A stretch of DNA of 64,000 bases from Stenogyne calaminthoides (taxonomy: Eukaryota > Streptophyta > Magnoliopsida > Lamiales > Lamiaceae). Below the pieces are notes generated by a model, which saw nothing but the letters and a program-made list of their open reading frames with translations, was not told the origin of the DNA and searched no databases. How positions within the stretch are numbered: position 1 is the first letter of the stretch; every line of letters starts with the position of its first letter. This document shows, piece by piece, positions 1-12,580 of the stretch. The stretch covers positions 496,001 to 560,000 of the forward strand of contig JBBCBC010000050.1 in NCBI GenBank assembly GCA_037126765.1. Reading direction: 5' to 3'. Made by a program: the position numbers and the translations under genes.

Positions 1-1943
1 AGAAAGGCGTCAGGAGGGCGCCAGAAGTAGTTCTTGTTAACAAATACACGTATAAAATTAATTATGAACTTATAGAATTAAATATTAATATGTTTTAATT
101 ACTTACTTCGCCATTTGGTGCTCCAGAATCATTGGGATCGGCCTTATAAATGACGCCCAATCCACTCCGTCTTTGGCTAAATGCAGTTTTTGCGATTCTT
201 AAGACATCTCACGATAAGCCCGGGATCAACTTAGCCTGATCTCGACCCCCAGACGCTAGGATCCATGTCGTCCATCATATCCAGCTCTTCATCGTCCGGG
301 ATTCAGGCACACCTTCATTTATGGGCCCCATGGCAATTTCAACTCGAAGATGGGTGGTGGTATAGCAGCAACCTCTAATGGCCAAGGGTATGATCTTTGA
401 AACAACAATATAAAAAATTAATAAATATAATTAAATAATTAATTGTATAACTAAACAAATTAATAAATAAAATAAATTATAACTTCCTTTCCGTTTTCTC
501 AAGTCGATCGCTAAACGAGGCATTGGGTGCCGAAGCCACGATGAGCAAAAGGAACTTGAACTTGAACCTCACGAGATGCCCTGGGGTGGCGGGTTCAAGG
601 GCGAAATGAAGCGGGTGGAGTCGGCGGAGTTCACCGTCGGTCGAAGGATCTTTTTCCCCTGGTGGTCCGCTCGAGGAACACTACCTTAAACGACCACCAT
701 TGTGTTGCCCGACCAATCGTTAGTATTCGGCCACCTTTTGTCTATACACTACCCTCGACGTAGTGGTTGCCCATTGCGTGACCACTATCACTAAGACGCG
801 GTAGTACTCATCGCATTATACAAAAAAATATGAATGTCATTTGACATAAATTACATAATTAAAACTATTAATTAATTAATTAATTAAAACAATTAATTAA
901 AATCGCACCTAAATTTAAATGAAGTTTTAATTTTGTATTATTTTTAAACTCATCCTATTCAACCAACAATCTAACAATTCTAACAATTATAATATCTAAC
1001 TAGTCTAATTTCTAACTAGACTAACTAAAACTAATTAAACATGCATATACAAGTAATCTTTATAAAACTAATTTAACATGCATATACAAGTAATACTATA
1101 AAACTAATTTAACACATATATACAAGTAATATTATCTAATATTTACAAATAATTTTTAATGAGTTTATTTATTATTATTTTTAAACTCATCCTATTCAAC
1201 CAACAATCTAACAATTCTAACAATTATAATATTTAACTAGTCTAATTTCTAACAATTTTGAGCGGAATTATTAATATATTTCTAACAATTCTAAACTCAT
1301 CCTATTCAACCAACAATCTAACAATTCTAACAATTTTTGAGCGGAACTAGTCTAATTTCTAACAAATTCTAACAATATATATAGATATTATTAATATATA
1401 ATTTTGAAATATATATATATATATATATATTATTATAATTTTGAAATATATATATATATATAACAATTTGAAAACTAACGGTAAAAGTAAAAGAAAATTA
1501 CCGTCGATTGAAAGAGTCTTGACAATACGATTATCGGTTAATTAGCGGAATGTTCACGACGGCAACAACGAACGACGTACGGCGGCGGGACGACTCCGAA
1601 TTTGCGAAAAAAACGCTGAAAGAATGTTGTGGGATTGTTTATATAATCAGATTTAGCGACGGGTTAGCGACGGATTGTTAATGGACCAAGTGTCGAAAGC
1701 GCCTCGTGTCCCAGAGTCGCCGTCTTAGTGTCCCGTCGTTCTAAGCCAGTTCGTCGATAAACCGTAGCTAAGTGACCCGATTCAACCCGACCCAACCTGA
1801 TTTGAAAGAACCGTCGTTGACCCCGTCGCTCACGGTAACGATTTTTGAAAAACCATCGCTGAATCGATGACTTTGACCGTCTGAACAAATCCGTCGACAA
1901 AGCGCCGCTAAAACCGTCGTTAAAACCAGTCTTTTTTGTAGTG
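1..1943 (-). mobile_element. CACTA (En/Spm) transposon, terminal fragment, copy 1
   Basis: The right boundary reads TTTTTTGTAGTG, the reverse complement of the CACTA-superfamily terminus CACTACAAAAAA, followed by TCT. About 300 bases inside it (1,648-1,930) are rich in subterminal motifs such as CGTCGCTAAA and CCGTCGTTAAA, typical of CACTA ends. It corresponds to 47,72x-49,662 in copy 2, where the other end of the element and a matching TCT target duplication are present. The left part (about 29-830) contains degraded minus-strand exons of the element's gene. The element is cut by the window edge. Confidence 0.85.
946..1462. repeat. Short direct repeats and (AT)n microsatellite inside the CACTA end
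   Basis: A unit beginning AAACTCATCCTATTCAACC occurs three times, starting at 946, 1,183 and 1,293. A second unit containing CATATACAAGTAAT repeats between about 1,040 and 1,130. Runs of AT dinucleotides follow at about 1,408-1,462. The same arrangement is in copy 2 (48,66x-49,180). It lies between the exon-like region and the CACTA terminus, so it is probably promoter or first-intron sequence of the element. Confidence 0.8.
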
Positions 1944-2353
1944 TCTAATTATATATTATATTATACGTGAATTTATAACTCTAACCATCACGTTTCGGAG
2001 TAAATAAAGATTATTACAAATAAAACTGGAATTTCACAGTTCTTACAGTCTCACATAAAACTCTCTTTCATAAATTAGGTGTGTACAACATTAATTAATC
2101 ACAGCCTTTTCATATTATAACAGTACCGAACAATTAATGTGAGTGTAATGATGATCCACTCATATTCATTGCATGATTATTAAGATGAGAATTGTTGATT
2201 GATTAGTGCCAGAAAAAGCGTCATTATGCATACCAAAAACAGGAAAAATCCTGAGTCGGATAATCAATTGCAATCGCACCACCCATAATAACAAACAAAT
2301 TTAATTTTGCAATCTGCTGCATGCAAAACAGGTGAGTAGGGCCCATTCATTAA

Positions 2354-2777
2354 GGCCCCGTTTGGTTCGTGGGATTGATCGGGATATGCCATGATTAGAA
2401 TTTTAATCTCAACTAATCTACCGTTTGGTTTGTGGGACGAGGGTCCATGATATATTTCAAGCCCGGGTAGAAAATGTACAAAATCCCTCTATGGAGGGAT
2501 ATGTCAATCTCATGTGAAAGGTGGGATAGAGCATATCTCAAATGCAATATTACAAATTATCTTTCTATTGTTTGAATAGATTCACAAGAATGAAGTGTGG
2601 TTGTTTCAATTCAATTTAAGAGTGTTTATGACATTTCAATAGGTATCCCATCTAATCCTTCAATCTAATCTTACAATCCAAACACATATCTTGTTTCAAC
2701 AAATCCAGTCAAATCAATCCAATCTTACTCAATCATATCACACCTAATCAATTCAGTCCCGTAAACCAAACACCCCC
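2354..2777. mobile_element. Tourist-like (PIF/Harbinger) MITE, copy 1
   Basis: The ends are imperfect inverted repeats: GGCCCCGTTTGG on the left and CCAAACACCCCC on the right. Both sides are flanked by TAA, a 3-bp target duplication of the type expected for PIF/Harbinger MITEs. The interior is AT-rich and non-coding. The same element is present in copy 2. Confidence 0.72.
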
Positions 2778-3908
2778 TAAGGTGAGATAAACCTTGTTTA
2801 TTTATTTGAATTTTATCTTGTAAGATGAAATTGTATGAGATGAGCATGAAATAAGTTTAAACATGAGGATGAAAGACACTTTCATGAGACAGCTACATAA
2901 TTTGTGTGTGATGCTTTAATACTTTACAAGAGATGAGTGTAAATTTGTCTTAATTTACATTTCATCTCATATATGAGATAATCTCATACGATTTTTTATC
3001 AAAATTGAATTTAAATTTTATCACATGATTGAATTTACATTCCCCTAAAAAAAATAGGCTGCTTGATAAATTTTAATTTATTTACAGGTAAGATTCTTTT
3101 TTCTTCAAGAACACTGGTTTAGAAGATTTATCATAATAACTTCTCATTTTCTTTCTCTTTCCAAAACTAATTTTTGCCTACCATATTTTAGCCTACCATA
3201 TAATTAATTCAATAACAAAATTAGAAATTATGATAGATTTTCTTAAATTTGAGAAAAAAGGCAAATTTTAGAATTTTTTTGCAGATATAAGAAAACATCA
3301 AATAATTTTAAACGAAAATACTATGTGAAAACATCAAATAATTTTAAAAGGAGAGAGTGTCTTCTCCTTTTGAAAAAGGGACCACCAAATTTAGGAATGA
3401 AAATATAACTCGTTTTATGATATATCTTGATTATTGGCAAGGCTCATCATTTTGTTGGATTGTTGTCAGGCCCGGACGACCCGACCCGAAAATGGGGTCG
3501 AGGCTGGTGCTGGTTTGGGTAATACATTTGCCATTCATGCCATAAATGATAATGAATTTGAGTAGGAATAAGTTTGTCTTTAGGCAAAATCAAAGAAAAA
3601 AAAAGGAAGAAAACTACAATAAATATAAGTTTCCTTCTACACAATTACACACATTAGATTCTCCATTTTTCTAATTAGTGGGTGTTCCTATTTAAATTAT
3701 TGTCGCAAAATTAGTAAGAGTCCGATATAGCTACAAAATTTGATGCTTGACCCATGTTTCATAAAGAGCAGAAACTAATTATATATTTTTTTTAATATGG
3801 AGCTCCTCATTTACATATTGTAAGGGGCGAAATTAACACAAATTAATAGTAATAGTGTTCAATTGATAAGAAAACCCAACAATTAGCTTCATGTCACTAT
3901 ATATATTT

Positions 3909-4124
3909 TTTTTATCGGGCAAATGGTGATTCAAACTCATCATGGCCTCCATGGGAGAGGATTCGGTGACTCAAAACTCATGACCTCATTGGTCACACAC
4001 ACATAGCATGGGTGTGTGTGTGTGATCAATGGTGTGTATATGCAGGGAGGGTATTGTACAAACATCGAGATATGAATCACGACCTCCGCGACATAGATAG
4101 TGGTACTCTAGCCACTTAAGGTCT
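3909..4124 (-). mobile_element. tRNA-derived SINE, copy 1
   Basis: An 18-bp direct repeat, ATGTCACTATATATATTT, flanks the body at 3,891-3,908 and 4,125-4,142. Read on the minus strand, the body starts near a pol III A-box-like stretch (TTAAGTGGCTAGAG) and a B-box-like stretch (GAGGTC..GATTC), and ends in an A-rich tail. This is the layout of a plant SINE. Copy 1 is damaged in the middle relative to copy 2. Confidence 0.72.
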
Positions 4125-4649
4125 ATGTCACTATATATATTTACACATTTAGAATTAAGGGTCCCTTTGGTTAGGTAAGGAGGGTGGGTAATATGAATGA
4201 GTGAGGGTAATTAATGAGGAGTATTATTTTCACTCTAAACTCGCTTCTCATAAAATATTGGATTTGAAATATTATTGTGCAATTGACTCATAATTATCAC
4301 TTTATGATGAAATAATTAATGTGTTTTAATAAAATAAGTAAATAACTAATATACCATCTAACTACAATACTCTCTGTTTTTTTAATTATTTCATGGTTTT
4401 GGGCTAGCATCCTTGTTTTAGTTATTTTATATATTTAGATATATTTCACACTCTCTTAACCCTAATTTCAATGGCAAGATCTCATATTCAACTGGTGCAC
4501 GGATCTTACCCAAACCTACCCAACTTATTAAATTCGGGTCATCTATATAGTTCTCATTTCGTCAAATTTTTTTTCGTACACATGCTCCTTTGACCTTTCT
4601 TCTTCTTATATGCCTCCTTTTTTAAACCTTTGGGGCTTTGTCGTGGGAA

Positions 4650-5420
4650 TATACGTCAAGCGACAACATCTGCCTCCACCCTCGGCGACATCAATTTGAG
4701 AGAGATGTCTCGATTATGACGGCAGCGTTAAGTGGATGTGGAATCGGAATTTGGTTTATCTCAAGGATTTCGACATCAAGTAGTTGCGTTTTTTGTTTGA
4801 AGTAGTTACACGATCTCAAATTATCCATGAGTTACGTCGAAAAAGAGAAGGGGAAAGCACAATTTTTTCATAAATGGAGGGAGTGGTAAACCAATGAGGT
4901 CGCCATGGCACCCCTTACCCTTGGCCGGGTTTGACCAGTTGTGAGGTGTGCGCGAACCGAAGCAAATAAAGCCGATCAAGAAATTTTGGCTAGGGGACGT
5001 GACAAGTGAATCTTGCGGCGGCGAAAGCGGTAAACTTCGCCTTAACCGTTGCCACGAGAATGCCCTTGGTAAGGCGTAGTCACCACCGTTTTCGTTGTTA
5101 GCTTGCATGTTCCGTCTCTCCATCGCGTTTGATGATAGTAAGTTGCGATTCTACTATAGGTAGTTGCGTTTTTGTTATAATAAGTTGCACGTTTTGAAAA
5201 AAAAAATAAGAAGACTTGGTCACACCCTTGTTTTTCGATGTTTGCTTGGGTGTTCTACTTTGTGTTTTCAATCCCTTCTCTCTTTGCGTTTAGGTGATAG
5301 TAAGTTGCACAATTACGCTATAGGTAGTTGCACTTTTTGTTATAATAAGTTGCATCGATTTTTTTGTTAAAAAAATTGGGAATTTATCCAGTTTCTCTTC
5401 TTTGTTTTTTAGCCTCACAG
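4650..5420. repeat. Unclassified repeat with recurring AGTTGC(AC) units, copy 1
   Basis: Two similar blocks at about 5,132-5,205 and 5,295-5,355 each carry three spaced copies of a TAAGTTGC or TAGTTGC motif, with further single copies near 4,775 and 4,800. In copy 2 the motif reads AGTTGCAC throughout (52,480-53,085), so the C/A losses here may be sequence errors. The transposon family is not recognised. Open frames crossing this block are broken differently in the two copies and look non-coding. Confidence 0.5.
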
Positions 5421-6240
5421 AACATGTACTTAAACCACTAGGCAGCGTCTTTGCTTTGTAATCTTTTTCCACAATTTTGTCTAAAATGAGTATCTCGACC
5501 CATTTTTTCTAAATGGGTCACCCATTTAGATAGTCTGCTTGCGGTCTTGTTTTGGGGTCTTACAAAGACCCAACTCAATTTCAATTTCATAAAAAATCTC
5601 TTATAATTTTGGCAAAAATTTATGGGGTCCTCAGCTCTAAGGTGCAAAGTGGACACACATATTCTTCAGGTACAATGTCCTGCTTTTTGCACTTTAGTTC
5701 AAACTAGATCTTTAAAGTACAGCGTATTTTTTTGCGTTACGTCATAAATAATTGTATCTGTAGTAGATTATCCCCAAAATTTATATGAATTCGAGTTGAT
5801 TGTGCTCTATTTGTTCAAATATTATTATTAGTTATACACACAATATATATTATGTTTATGTAATATAATTGTTTTAAAATATATTTTAAATAGTGACTGT
5901 AAATAAATATAATGATGATTAAGTTTGCACTCAAAATGCTTATGTATGAGGAAAATGCCATATGAATTTTTTATTTAATTTTAAACTTATTTTCATTTAT
6001 TAAGATAAAAAATAATCAATGAACGATAATTTTGTCATTATTCATTCATCATTAATTTCACGAACAAATTCTTAAACAACAAATAGTAGAAAACGAAGGG
6101 AGTATGTTTTGATGGTATAACTAAGATAAAGACTCATATCTTTGACACCGGTTCTGGATTCAATTTAAGTGTCTTAAAATCAATGAGAGAGTGAACAATG
6201 AAGGGAAAAGGAATCACCATAAGAGGGAATAAAATTTTCC

Positions 6241-6300
6241 TCTAGGTGTCTCGAATCAAGAGAAGTCTCGTGGTGGCTTAACCACTGGTTATCCACGCTT
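6241..6300 (-). mobile_element. Degraded tRNA-like SINE remnant, copy 1
   Basis: This is the counterpart of the clearer tRNA-like stretch at 53,968-54,033. Here the A-box and B-box region is shortened and scrambled (CTCGAATC...GGCTTAACCAC), so only comparison with copy 2 identifies it. Confidence 0.35.
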
Positions 6301-6862
6301 TAACAAAAAAAAAATGCATTTTTTAAATAATACGTTTTTACTAAAGAAATACTAATATAAACTAAAATAGACATCAATTCATTGTGCGATTCAAGTGAAT
6401 TTTAAAATCATATTAGTTGTTCCCAAACAAAAAACTAAAAGAATATACAGTGTGAAAATTTTCATGTATGAAAATATATAAAATTATCTTAAATCGATAA
6501 TCTACACCCTAAATAAATAATAAATAATAAACCCTTAAGGCGGAATGAACCATGAACCACTTGGTAAGGTGAGCCGTAAAAAATTCGATTTTGTCTTACT
6601 CTTCACTTTAAATTCAAAATTTAATAATAAATTAAATTTTTTTTCATATATGAATTACCCCATACTGAAACTTTGTCATTTAAAATAGTCTCAAAATGCA
6701 CATTAGTTGCCCAATAAATAACCGATTCATGCAAATAAAAATTTGTCCACTTATTTAAATGAAATTAGCAAGGAAAAAAGTATGGGCGAGATCGAGCCAA
6801 GGCAATTTGTTTTTTAGTAACCAATTTTTCAAAATTGGACCCCATAAAGTCCAACCTTTTTC

Positions 6863-6869
6863 TATATAT
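6863..6869 (+). promoter_or_regulatory. TATA box of OFP copy 1
   Basis: TATATAT lies 64 bases upstream of the OFP start codon at 6,927, a normal plant spacing once a short 5' leader is allowed for. The same box sits 64 bases upstream in copy 2. Confidence 0.55.
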
Positions 6870-6926
6870 CCCCCATCATCACCATTAACCAACAACACTA
6901 CAATCTTGTTATCTCCAAATCCAAAA

Positions 6927-7920
6927 ATGGGAATTACAAGTTCAGATTTTCTGATATGATTCCCAACGCCTGGTTCTACAAGCTCAAAGACATGAACACC
7001 AAAAACACCAAGAACCACCATCACCCCAAATCCCTAAACAAAAAACATTCCCAATCATCATCTTCAACATCTTCATCAGCCGTAGCAGCAGCAGTTTTCA
7101 GAAAACCCACTTGTCAGAACAGAAAAATCGTATCATTTCACAAGGGACCTCTCTTTTCAACCAATCCACAAAACAGAGCATTCCCTGTTAAACCCCCTCG
7201 TAAATCCTCCACAAGAAGAAACAGAAACCGCCGCCGCCCGCCGCCGAGAATCATCTCCGCCGGCTGCCTGCCGCGCCACCGTCGAATCCGTATTGGTCAA
7301 ACCCGACCCAGATAATTCCTCCTCCTTATTCCTCCGACCTCGACTCTGTTTTAACAGAGTACGGATCTTACTCGGACTTATCAAATTCAGGTCATATAAC
7401 GACTTCGTATTCGATATAATTCATGAAAACAATAAATTTGATAACAATCTTCCCCCAATCATCACTACCAAAAATGAAGCAACCAAAAATAGAGAACTTC
7501 TACAGAAATTTCGGAGAGGAACAAATACGGGTCCCTCTCGGTAAAAGTGAAGGAGAATTTTGTAAATTCGGCATCTCCGGCGCGTCGGTTTTCGTCGCCG
7601 GGGTTTCGCTGCGGCCGAATTCGCTGAGAATAAGGAACCGGCGGGTACAGGGGCCGCGGCGGAGCTTGTCGTCGAATTCGAGCTCCGGCGGCGGCGGCGT
7701 TTCGGAGAGCGTGGCGGTGGTGAAATCGTCGAAGGATCCGTGGAGGGATTTCAAGGAATCGATGGTGGAGATGATCGTGGAGAATAATATCAGGGCGTCG
7801 AAGGATTTGGAGGAACTTTTGGCGTGCTATCTGTCGTTGAATTCCGACGAGTATCATGATCTTATAGTTAATGTGTTTAAGCAAATTTGGTTTGATTTTA
7901 TTCATCTTCGGCTTAAGTGA
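6927..7920 (+). pseudogene. OFP: OVATE family protein gene, frameshifted copy 1
   Basis: This is the counterpart of the intact OFP gene at 54,662-55,672. OFPs are plant transcriptional repressors that shape organs and interact with TALE homeodomain and TRM proteins. Here the reading frame is lost at once: the start reads ATGGGAAT where copy 2 has ATGGGGAAT. More single-base indels follow near 7,095-7,130, 7,300-7,340, 7,480-7,560 and 7,600. The pieces still encode the N-terminal block (SDMIPNAWFYKLKDM, in another frame) and the complete C-terminal OVATE domain (about 7,735-7,917, ending FIHLRLK). Between indels the sequence is almost unchanged and there is no accumulation of in-frame stops. 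The frameshifts are therefore either very recent or consensus errors; I cannot tell which without reads. Confidence 0.85.
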
Positions 7921-8278
7921 TTTTATTATTTAGATTAGATTAGATTTCTTCTGTAAATTGTAAATCTTTCTTTTATCAATATAATTATATAAGTTGATTT
8001 AGGAATATAATCTAGTGAACTGCTGCTATTGTAAATCTGATCATGAATGGCGATCTAATATGTATTGTTCATAGAATTATGAAAACAATATTCTTTTCTC
8101 AAATTAATTGATGTTACTATTGATAAATGATGAATGGAGTGAGGAGAATCTTCTATTTTCCAGGTTTCAATAATGTCAAATTGCTTTAATTATTGATTGG
8201 AAAATTTGATGCATATATATACAAGGGTTGGTGTAAAAGCTCTCTTAACTAGATTGAGATAGTACTCTCTTGTAAACT

Positions 8279-9043
8279 CTGGATCGGATGAAAGAAGACA
8301 CTTGGAGCTGGAACGGGTCACTAAATGGCATTTTTTCGACGAACAGGGCTTACAAAATGATGATGAAAACTGCTCTTCGGAAGCGGTCGCACAAGAAGAA
8401 AGGTATTCAAGATCTTATGGGGGCAGACTCAACACCAAGACGAGCTCAAGCAATAGTATGAAAGATTCTCAAGCAAAGGCTACCAACAAGAGACAATTTG
8501 AAGAAAAGGAAGATCATCGACAAAAATGGAGATATTTCATGTCCGTTATGTGGGGAAGTAGATGAAACAACATCTCATCTATTTTTCACATGTAAGTCTC
8601 ATCGAATTTGGAACAACATCTACAAGTGGACTCAAGTGAACATGGTCCTCGTGAAGACACGTTTATCAACTTTTCTTCAACATGGTGCTATCTTTCGGTT
8701 CTCTTGAAAAGGTAACATTGCTTCTTGGTTTGGATAGGTGTAGTTTGGACCATTTGAGAAAAAAAAATGAGTGGGTGTTAAAAAAAAAAGAGTTGGATGC
8801 ATCTAGAATCTCAAATGAAATCATTCTAAAGAATTGATGCATGGATCGCGGCAAAAAAGGTACACGCGAGGGATTTCTTTTATGAATTGGCGAGCGAATC
8901 CTAATTGTAGTTAAGATTGTGATTTTACATTTGTATAATCTGTGGCTTTTTGTTCATAGGTCTGTTTTTCTTCATTTGTAAGGGAGTGTACCCCTTGTAC
9001 CCCACTTTTTCGTAATGAAGTGTTTTTTGCTGATAAAAAAAAA
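8279..9043 (+). mobile_element. 5'-truncated LINE (L1-type) tail, copy 1
   Basis: An 18-bp target duplication, AGTACTCTCTTGTAAACT, flanks the insertion at 8,261-8,278 and 9,044-9,061, and the right end is an A-tail. The body encodes the zinc-binding domain found at the C-terminus of plant LINE reverse transcriptases (zf-RVT type), with C-P-L-C-G and H-L-F-F-T-C ligands near 8,540-8,592. Only the 3' end of the element was integrated, as is usual for LINEs. The frame has several breaks here. Confidence 0.85.
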
Positions 9044-9061
9044 AGTACTCTCTTGTAAACT

Positions 9062-12000
9062 TATTAATGTCTGCAGCGTAATTTGTTTATCTTTTTGGAG
9101 ATTTTTTTTTCTTTCCAAAATAATTGTCAGTCTGAACAAATTCAAAGGAGAATTACGTGCTTCCTATATCCCATGATAAATTTACTGTTATTTTCACAAA
9201 GAGTTAAAAATAAAAATTAAGTATTATAGTTAGAGCGTTAATTTTTTTTCTTTTATTTTTTCATTTTACTGGTATAATAATACCTAGACATTGATATGAG
9301 AAAAAAAAAACATTAAAATAGGGGTAAAGATAGAAAAAAAATTAATAATACATTAAATATAGTAATTGGTCCATAGCTTCATTCAATTTTGTTCTTGTAT
9401 TTATGTTTTGAGATAATATGCATTAATATCATTAAATGAATATATTAATGACATTTTTTTTAAGATAAAAATAAAATATACTAATACGATTACGAGGCGT
9501 ACTCAAATCCCAAAGTGTACAAGTTCAAGTAAAACCACACTCAGCCAAACTTACAACTTATCGGGGATGCAATCCAATGGCTTGTAGTCCCAAACATGAA
9601 AAGGAACTAGAAAAGGAACATGAAAAGAAATATATTAATGACATACTTAAGTGAACTCAAAAGATAAATATGTCATAAAACACGTATATTTATTATTATT
9701 TGATGAAAATTTTAATTTGCGTGAAAAATTCTTAAACGATAACCAATTTGAGCTAGAGGGAATAAAAAAACTAAAATGTTAGTGGATATCTTTTCACACA
9801 TCTTCCTAAAAATTGATAAAAAGTTTATTGCAAAAAATCAAGAGGAACATGTAAAGTTTCTAATAAAGTAGTATGAAATGTAGCACTTTAGTTTCCAATG
9901 GGGGTATAAAGGGGGTGATTAATGTAGAAAACACTTTAAAGTAAAAAGCAGTATTTGATACAGAAAGTGTTCTTGGTTAAAAACCAGAAGCAAGAGTTTT
10001 TGTCAAACAAGCACGTAATCCACACCCATTGCACCGTGAAAATGAATATTGGAGTGGAACAATATAGACTGAAATGAAATAAAGTTTTAGCTAAAACGTG
10101 TAAATTAATATAACTTAAACATATATTAAATTTGACTGAAAACGTGAAATTTATATTGATTGAAATTTGACACTAGATAACTCTAACTAAAATGTGGCAA
10201 GTGTAAATACATAAGATTTGTCATCAATTGCATATTAGATTCTGAATACTTTTTTATTGCAAAATAGAAATAATACTAGTTAGAGTTTGAAAATTCATAA
10301 AACCATCAAAATGTTTCTTTTATGTTAATTCAAAATATAAGAAATTATCAATTTAAAGTTTAAAAGATAAAAACTATCAATTTATGTCTTGAAGATATTA
10401 AGATCATTTGACATGTTATAGTTAATATTCTTATTTATTAATTTATATAAATTGTTATTTTTTCATTCCTATATTTTTTCCTTAGTTTTTCCATAAAATT
10501 GAAATTAATATATTGTTTATTTTAATGGAATTATGATTTATAAAAATATTATTACAAAATAAAATACTGTAATTTAGAATAATAAATGAATGATGCACAT
10601 ACAATATTATAATATAAAAATTATTTAAAATCTCGCATGTCTGGCGGGTTAAGTGTTAGTTTGCATATATAGGATTCTCATGAACCTTTCATGCATGTCA
10701 TGTCATCCATAAATCTTTTCTCACAATCTTTTAATTAATTCGATTCAACTTCAAACACCTTATATAAACTCGATGTAAAATCGTTACACTTTGAGAGGAG
10801 AAGGCTATATGTTTGTTATAACTTATAAGTTTTATTTATTTACTTTTAATCTAATTTGAGATTTAAAAAAATCTCAAACCATTTTTTTAAACTTCAAAAT
10901 ATCTCAATAATTCATTCTACGAGATTCAGATTTTCTTTAAAATGAAACATCGAAGTTAAGTTTAATAAATGTTGGGGGTTCCGATTTCAAAGCTTCAAAT
11001 TGTGTCGTGCGTCTCTGCACTTGCTTAGTGGGGGACGTTGGGTGAATAGTGGGTAAATATTTGTTAGTATTGCTTATTATTAGGTGTATTTTTGGTTTAT
11101 TGTAAAAAAAAAAAAAAAATTAAGGGTAAAATTATTTAAAATATCACATCATATACAAAAATACCAGAATCTTGGAGCATTTCATTGTTTGGTGTGTTTC
11201 TTAAAGTTGTTGGAAATAAAAGGAATGTTTGAAATTGATTGTATATTTGTATTTTCCAATTATTGAAGTAATTTAAAAATTATTTTTTATATGAAAACTA
11301 AAAGTACGTAGCACGTGAAAGACAATGTGTTTAACCAAAACTGTAAAAGTTCAAAGCATTTACTAGAAATATTATTTTTAAGCAAACATAGTAGTGTCGA
11401 ATACCCACTTGATTCAAATTTCATTGAAATTGTTTGTTTTAGAAATTCACTGAAAAATTAATTGCAGGTTCATTTCTCCATCAAACAATAGGATTGTAAT
11501 GCTCATAAAGCACTTTTAAATTGCTCAGATAAAAAAAAAATAGTAACCTAATCACTTAAAAGAATTTTTAAAAAATCACAATAAGTGTTTGCAAAACATC
11601 AATTTCGACTTCAATAAGTTAAAAGTAGAAACGATAGTAGTAATAAACTTTCTCAAGCGCTCAGAAATCTATGAGAAATTTGCCTTTTCTTTCTTTTTTC
11701 AGTGACATAATGATTAGTGGTCATTATAAAAGTAAGTAAAAGTACCAAATAAATCATACAAACAGTGTTTAAAAACTTTAAATATAATTTAACCAAAAAA
11801 TAAATATTAACTGCAAGGTGTATATAAATGTGTCAGTCGGATTTTTGGAACTGATGTGGTTTGAGTTTAAACCCAGAGAATCTCGCCCGGACTCGTGGTG
11901 CGTCTGACTCTGGAATTTTGGTCATGTCATTCTTTTTATTATTTATTTTAAGGCCAAAATAATATGTTCATGAAAAAATTTAACTTTTTCTTTTTGCAGG

Positions 12001-12580
12001 GCAAAGTGAAAAAATAAATAAAAACATTATATTGCATAAAACGGGACAATTTATAAAGAACACAAGTAGTAAGTATTACTTTAAAAAGAGTTATATTATG
12101 AGGTTGAATGAGATTCAGATAAATAGAATATTAATTATGTCAATTAGGAAATTAAAAAAAAATTATGTCAATTAGGATGGACCCGTATATTACTCTCTCC
12201 GTTCATTAAATTTATCAGTTTTTGTCTTATTGTCTATTTTTTTTTGGAAATAAATTTTATTTTTTATCCTTTAATCATCTTAATTAATTCAATTCATTGT
12301 CTTTCTTTCTAAAAAAAATCACATTATTTATAAATGAATCGCACAATACCCATTAATACCCATATTTTATCTACAATGGGGATGTTTTAAAAAAAATATA
12401 AGGAATTATAATCATTAAAAATTATGTTGCGAAATAATTTGGAGTCTTTGTTTCTCTTTTATTAGATTAAATAAATTGTCAGAAAAGCTAAAAGTTGAAA
12501 AAGATGGTGTTTTTAGTAAACTACTATTAACTTTTTTTTGCAAACACTATGATTACCCTTTGAATTATTTTACAAACATA
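9062..12580. other. AT-rich intergenic DNA, no gene recognised (copy 1)
   Basis: Long AT-rich stretch with poly-A/T runs and only short meaningless open frames. One Stowaway-like end (CTCTCTCCGTTCATTAAA) occurs near 12,195, without a clear partner. It matches 56,809-60,387 almost base for base; copy 2 has 29 extra bases near 57,536. Confidence 0.7.

Noticed and set aside
946..1335. Possible CRISPR-like spaced repeats
   Set aside because: Irregular spacing, AT-rich plant transposon context; CRISPR arrays are not expected in a plant nuclear genome.
3357..3545. Identical 62-codon open frame in both copies (also 51,060-51,248)
   Set aside because: Its conservation only reflects the duplication of the whole region; composition and lack of any motif do not support a gene.
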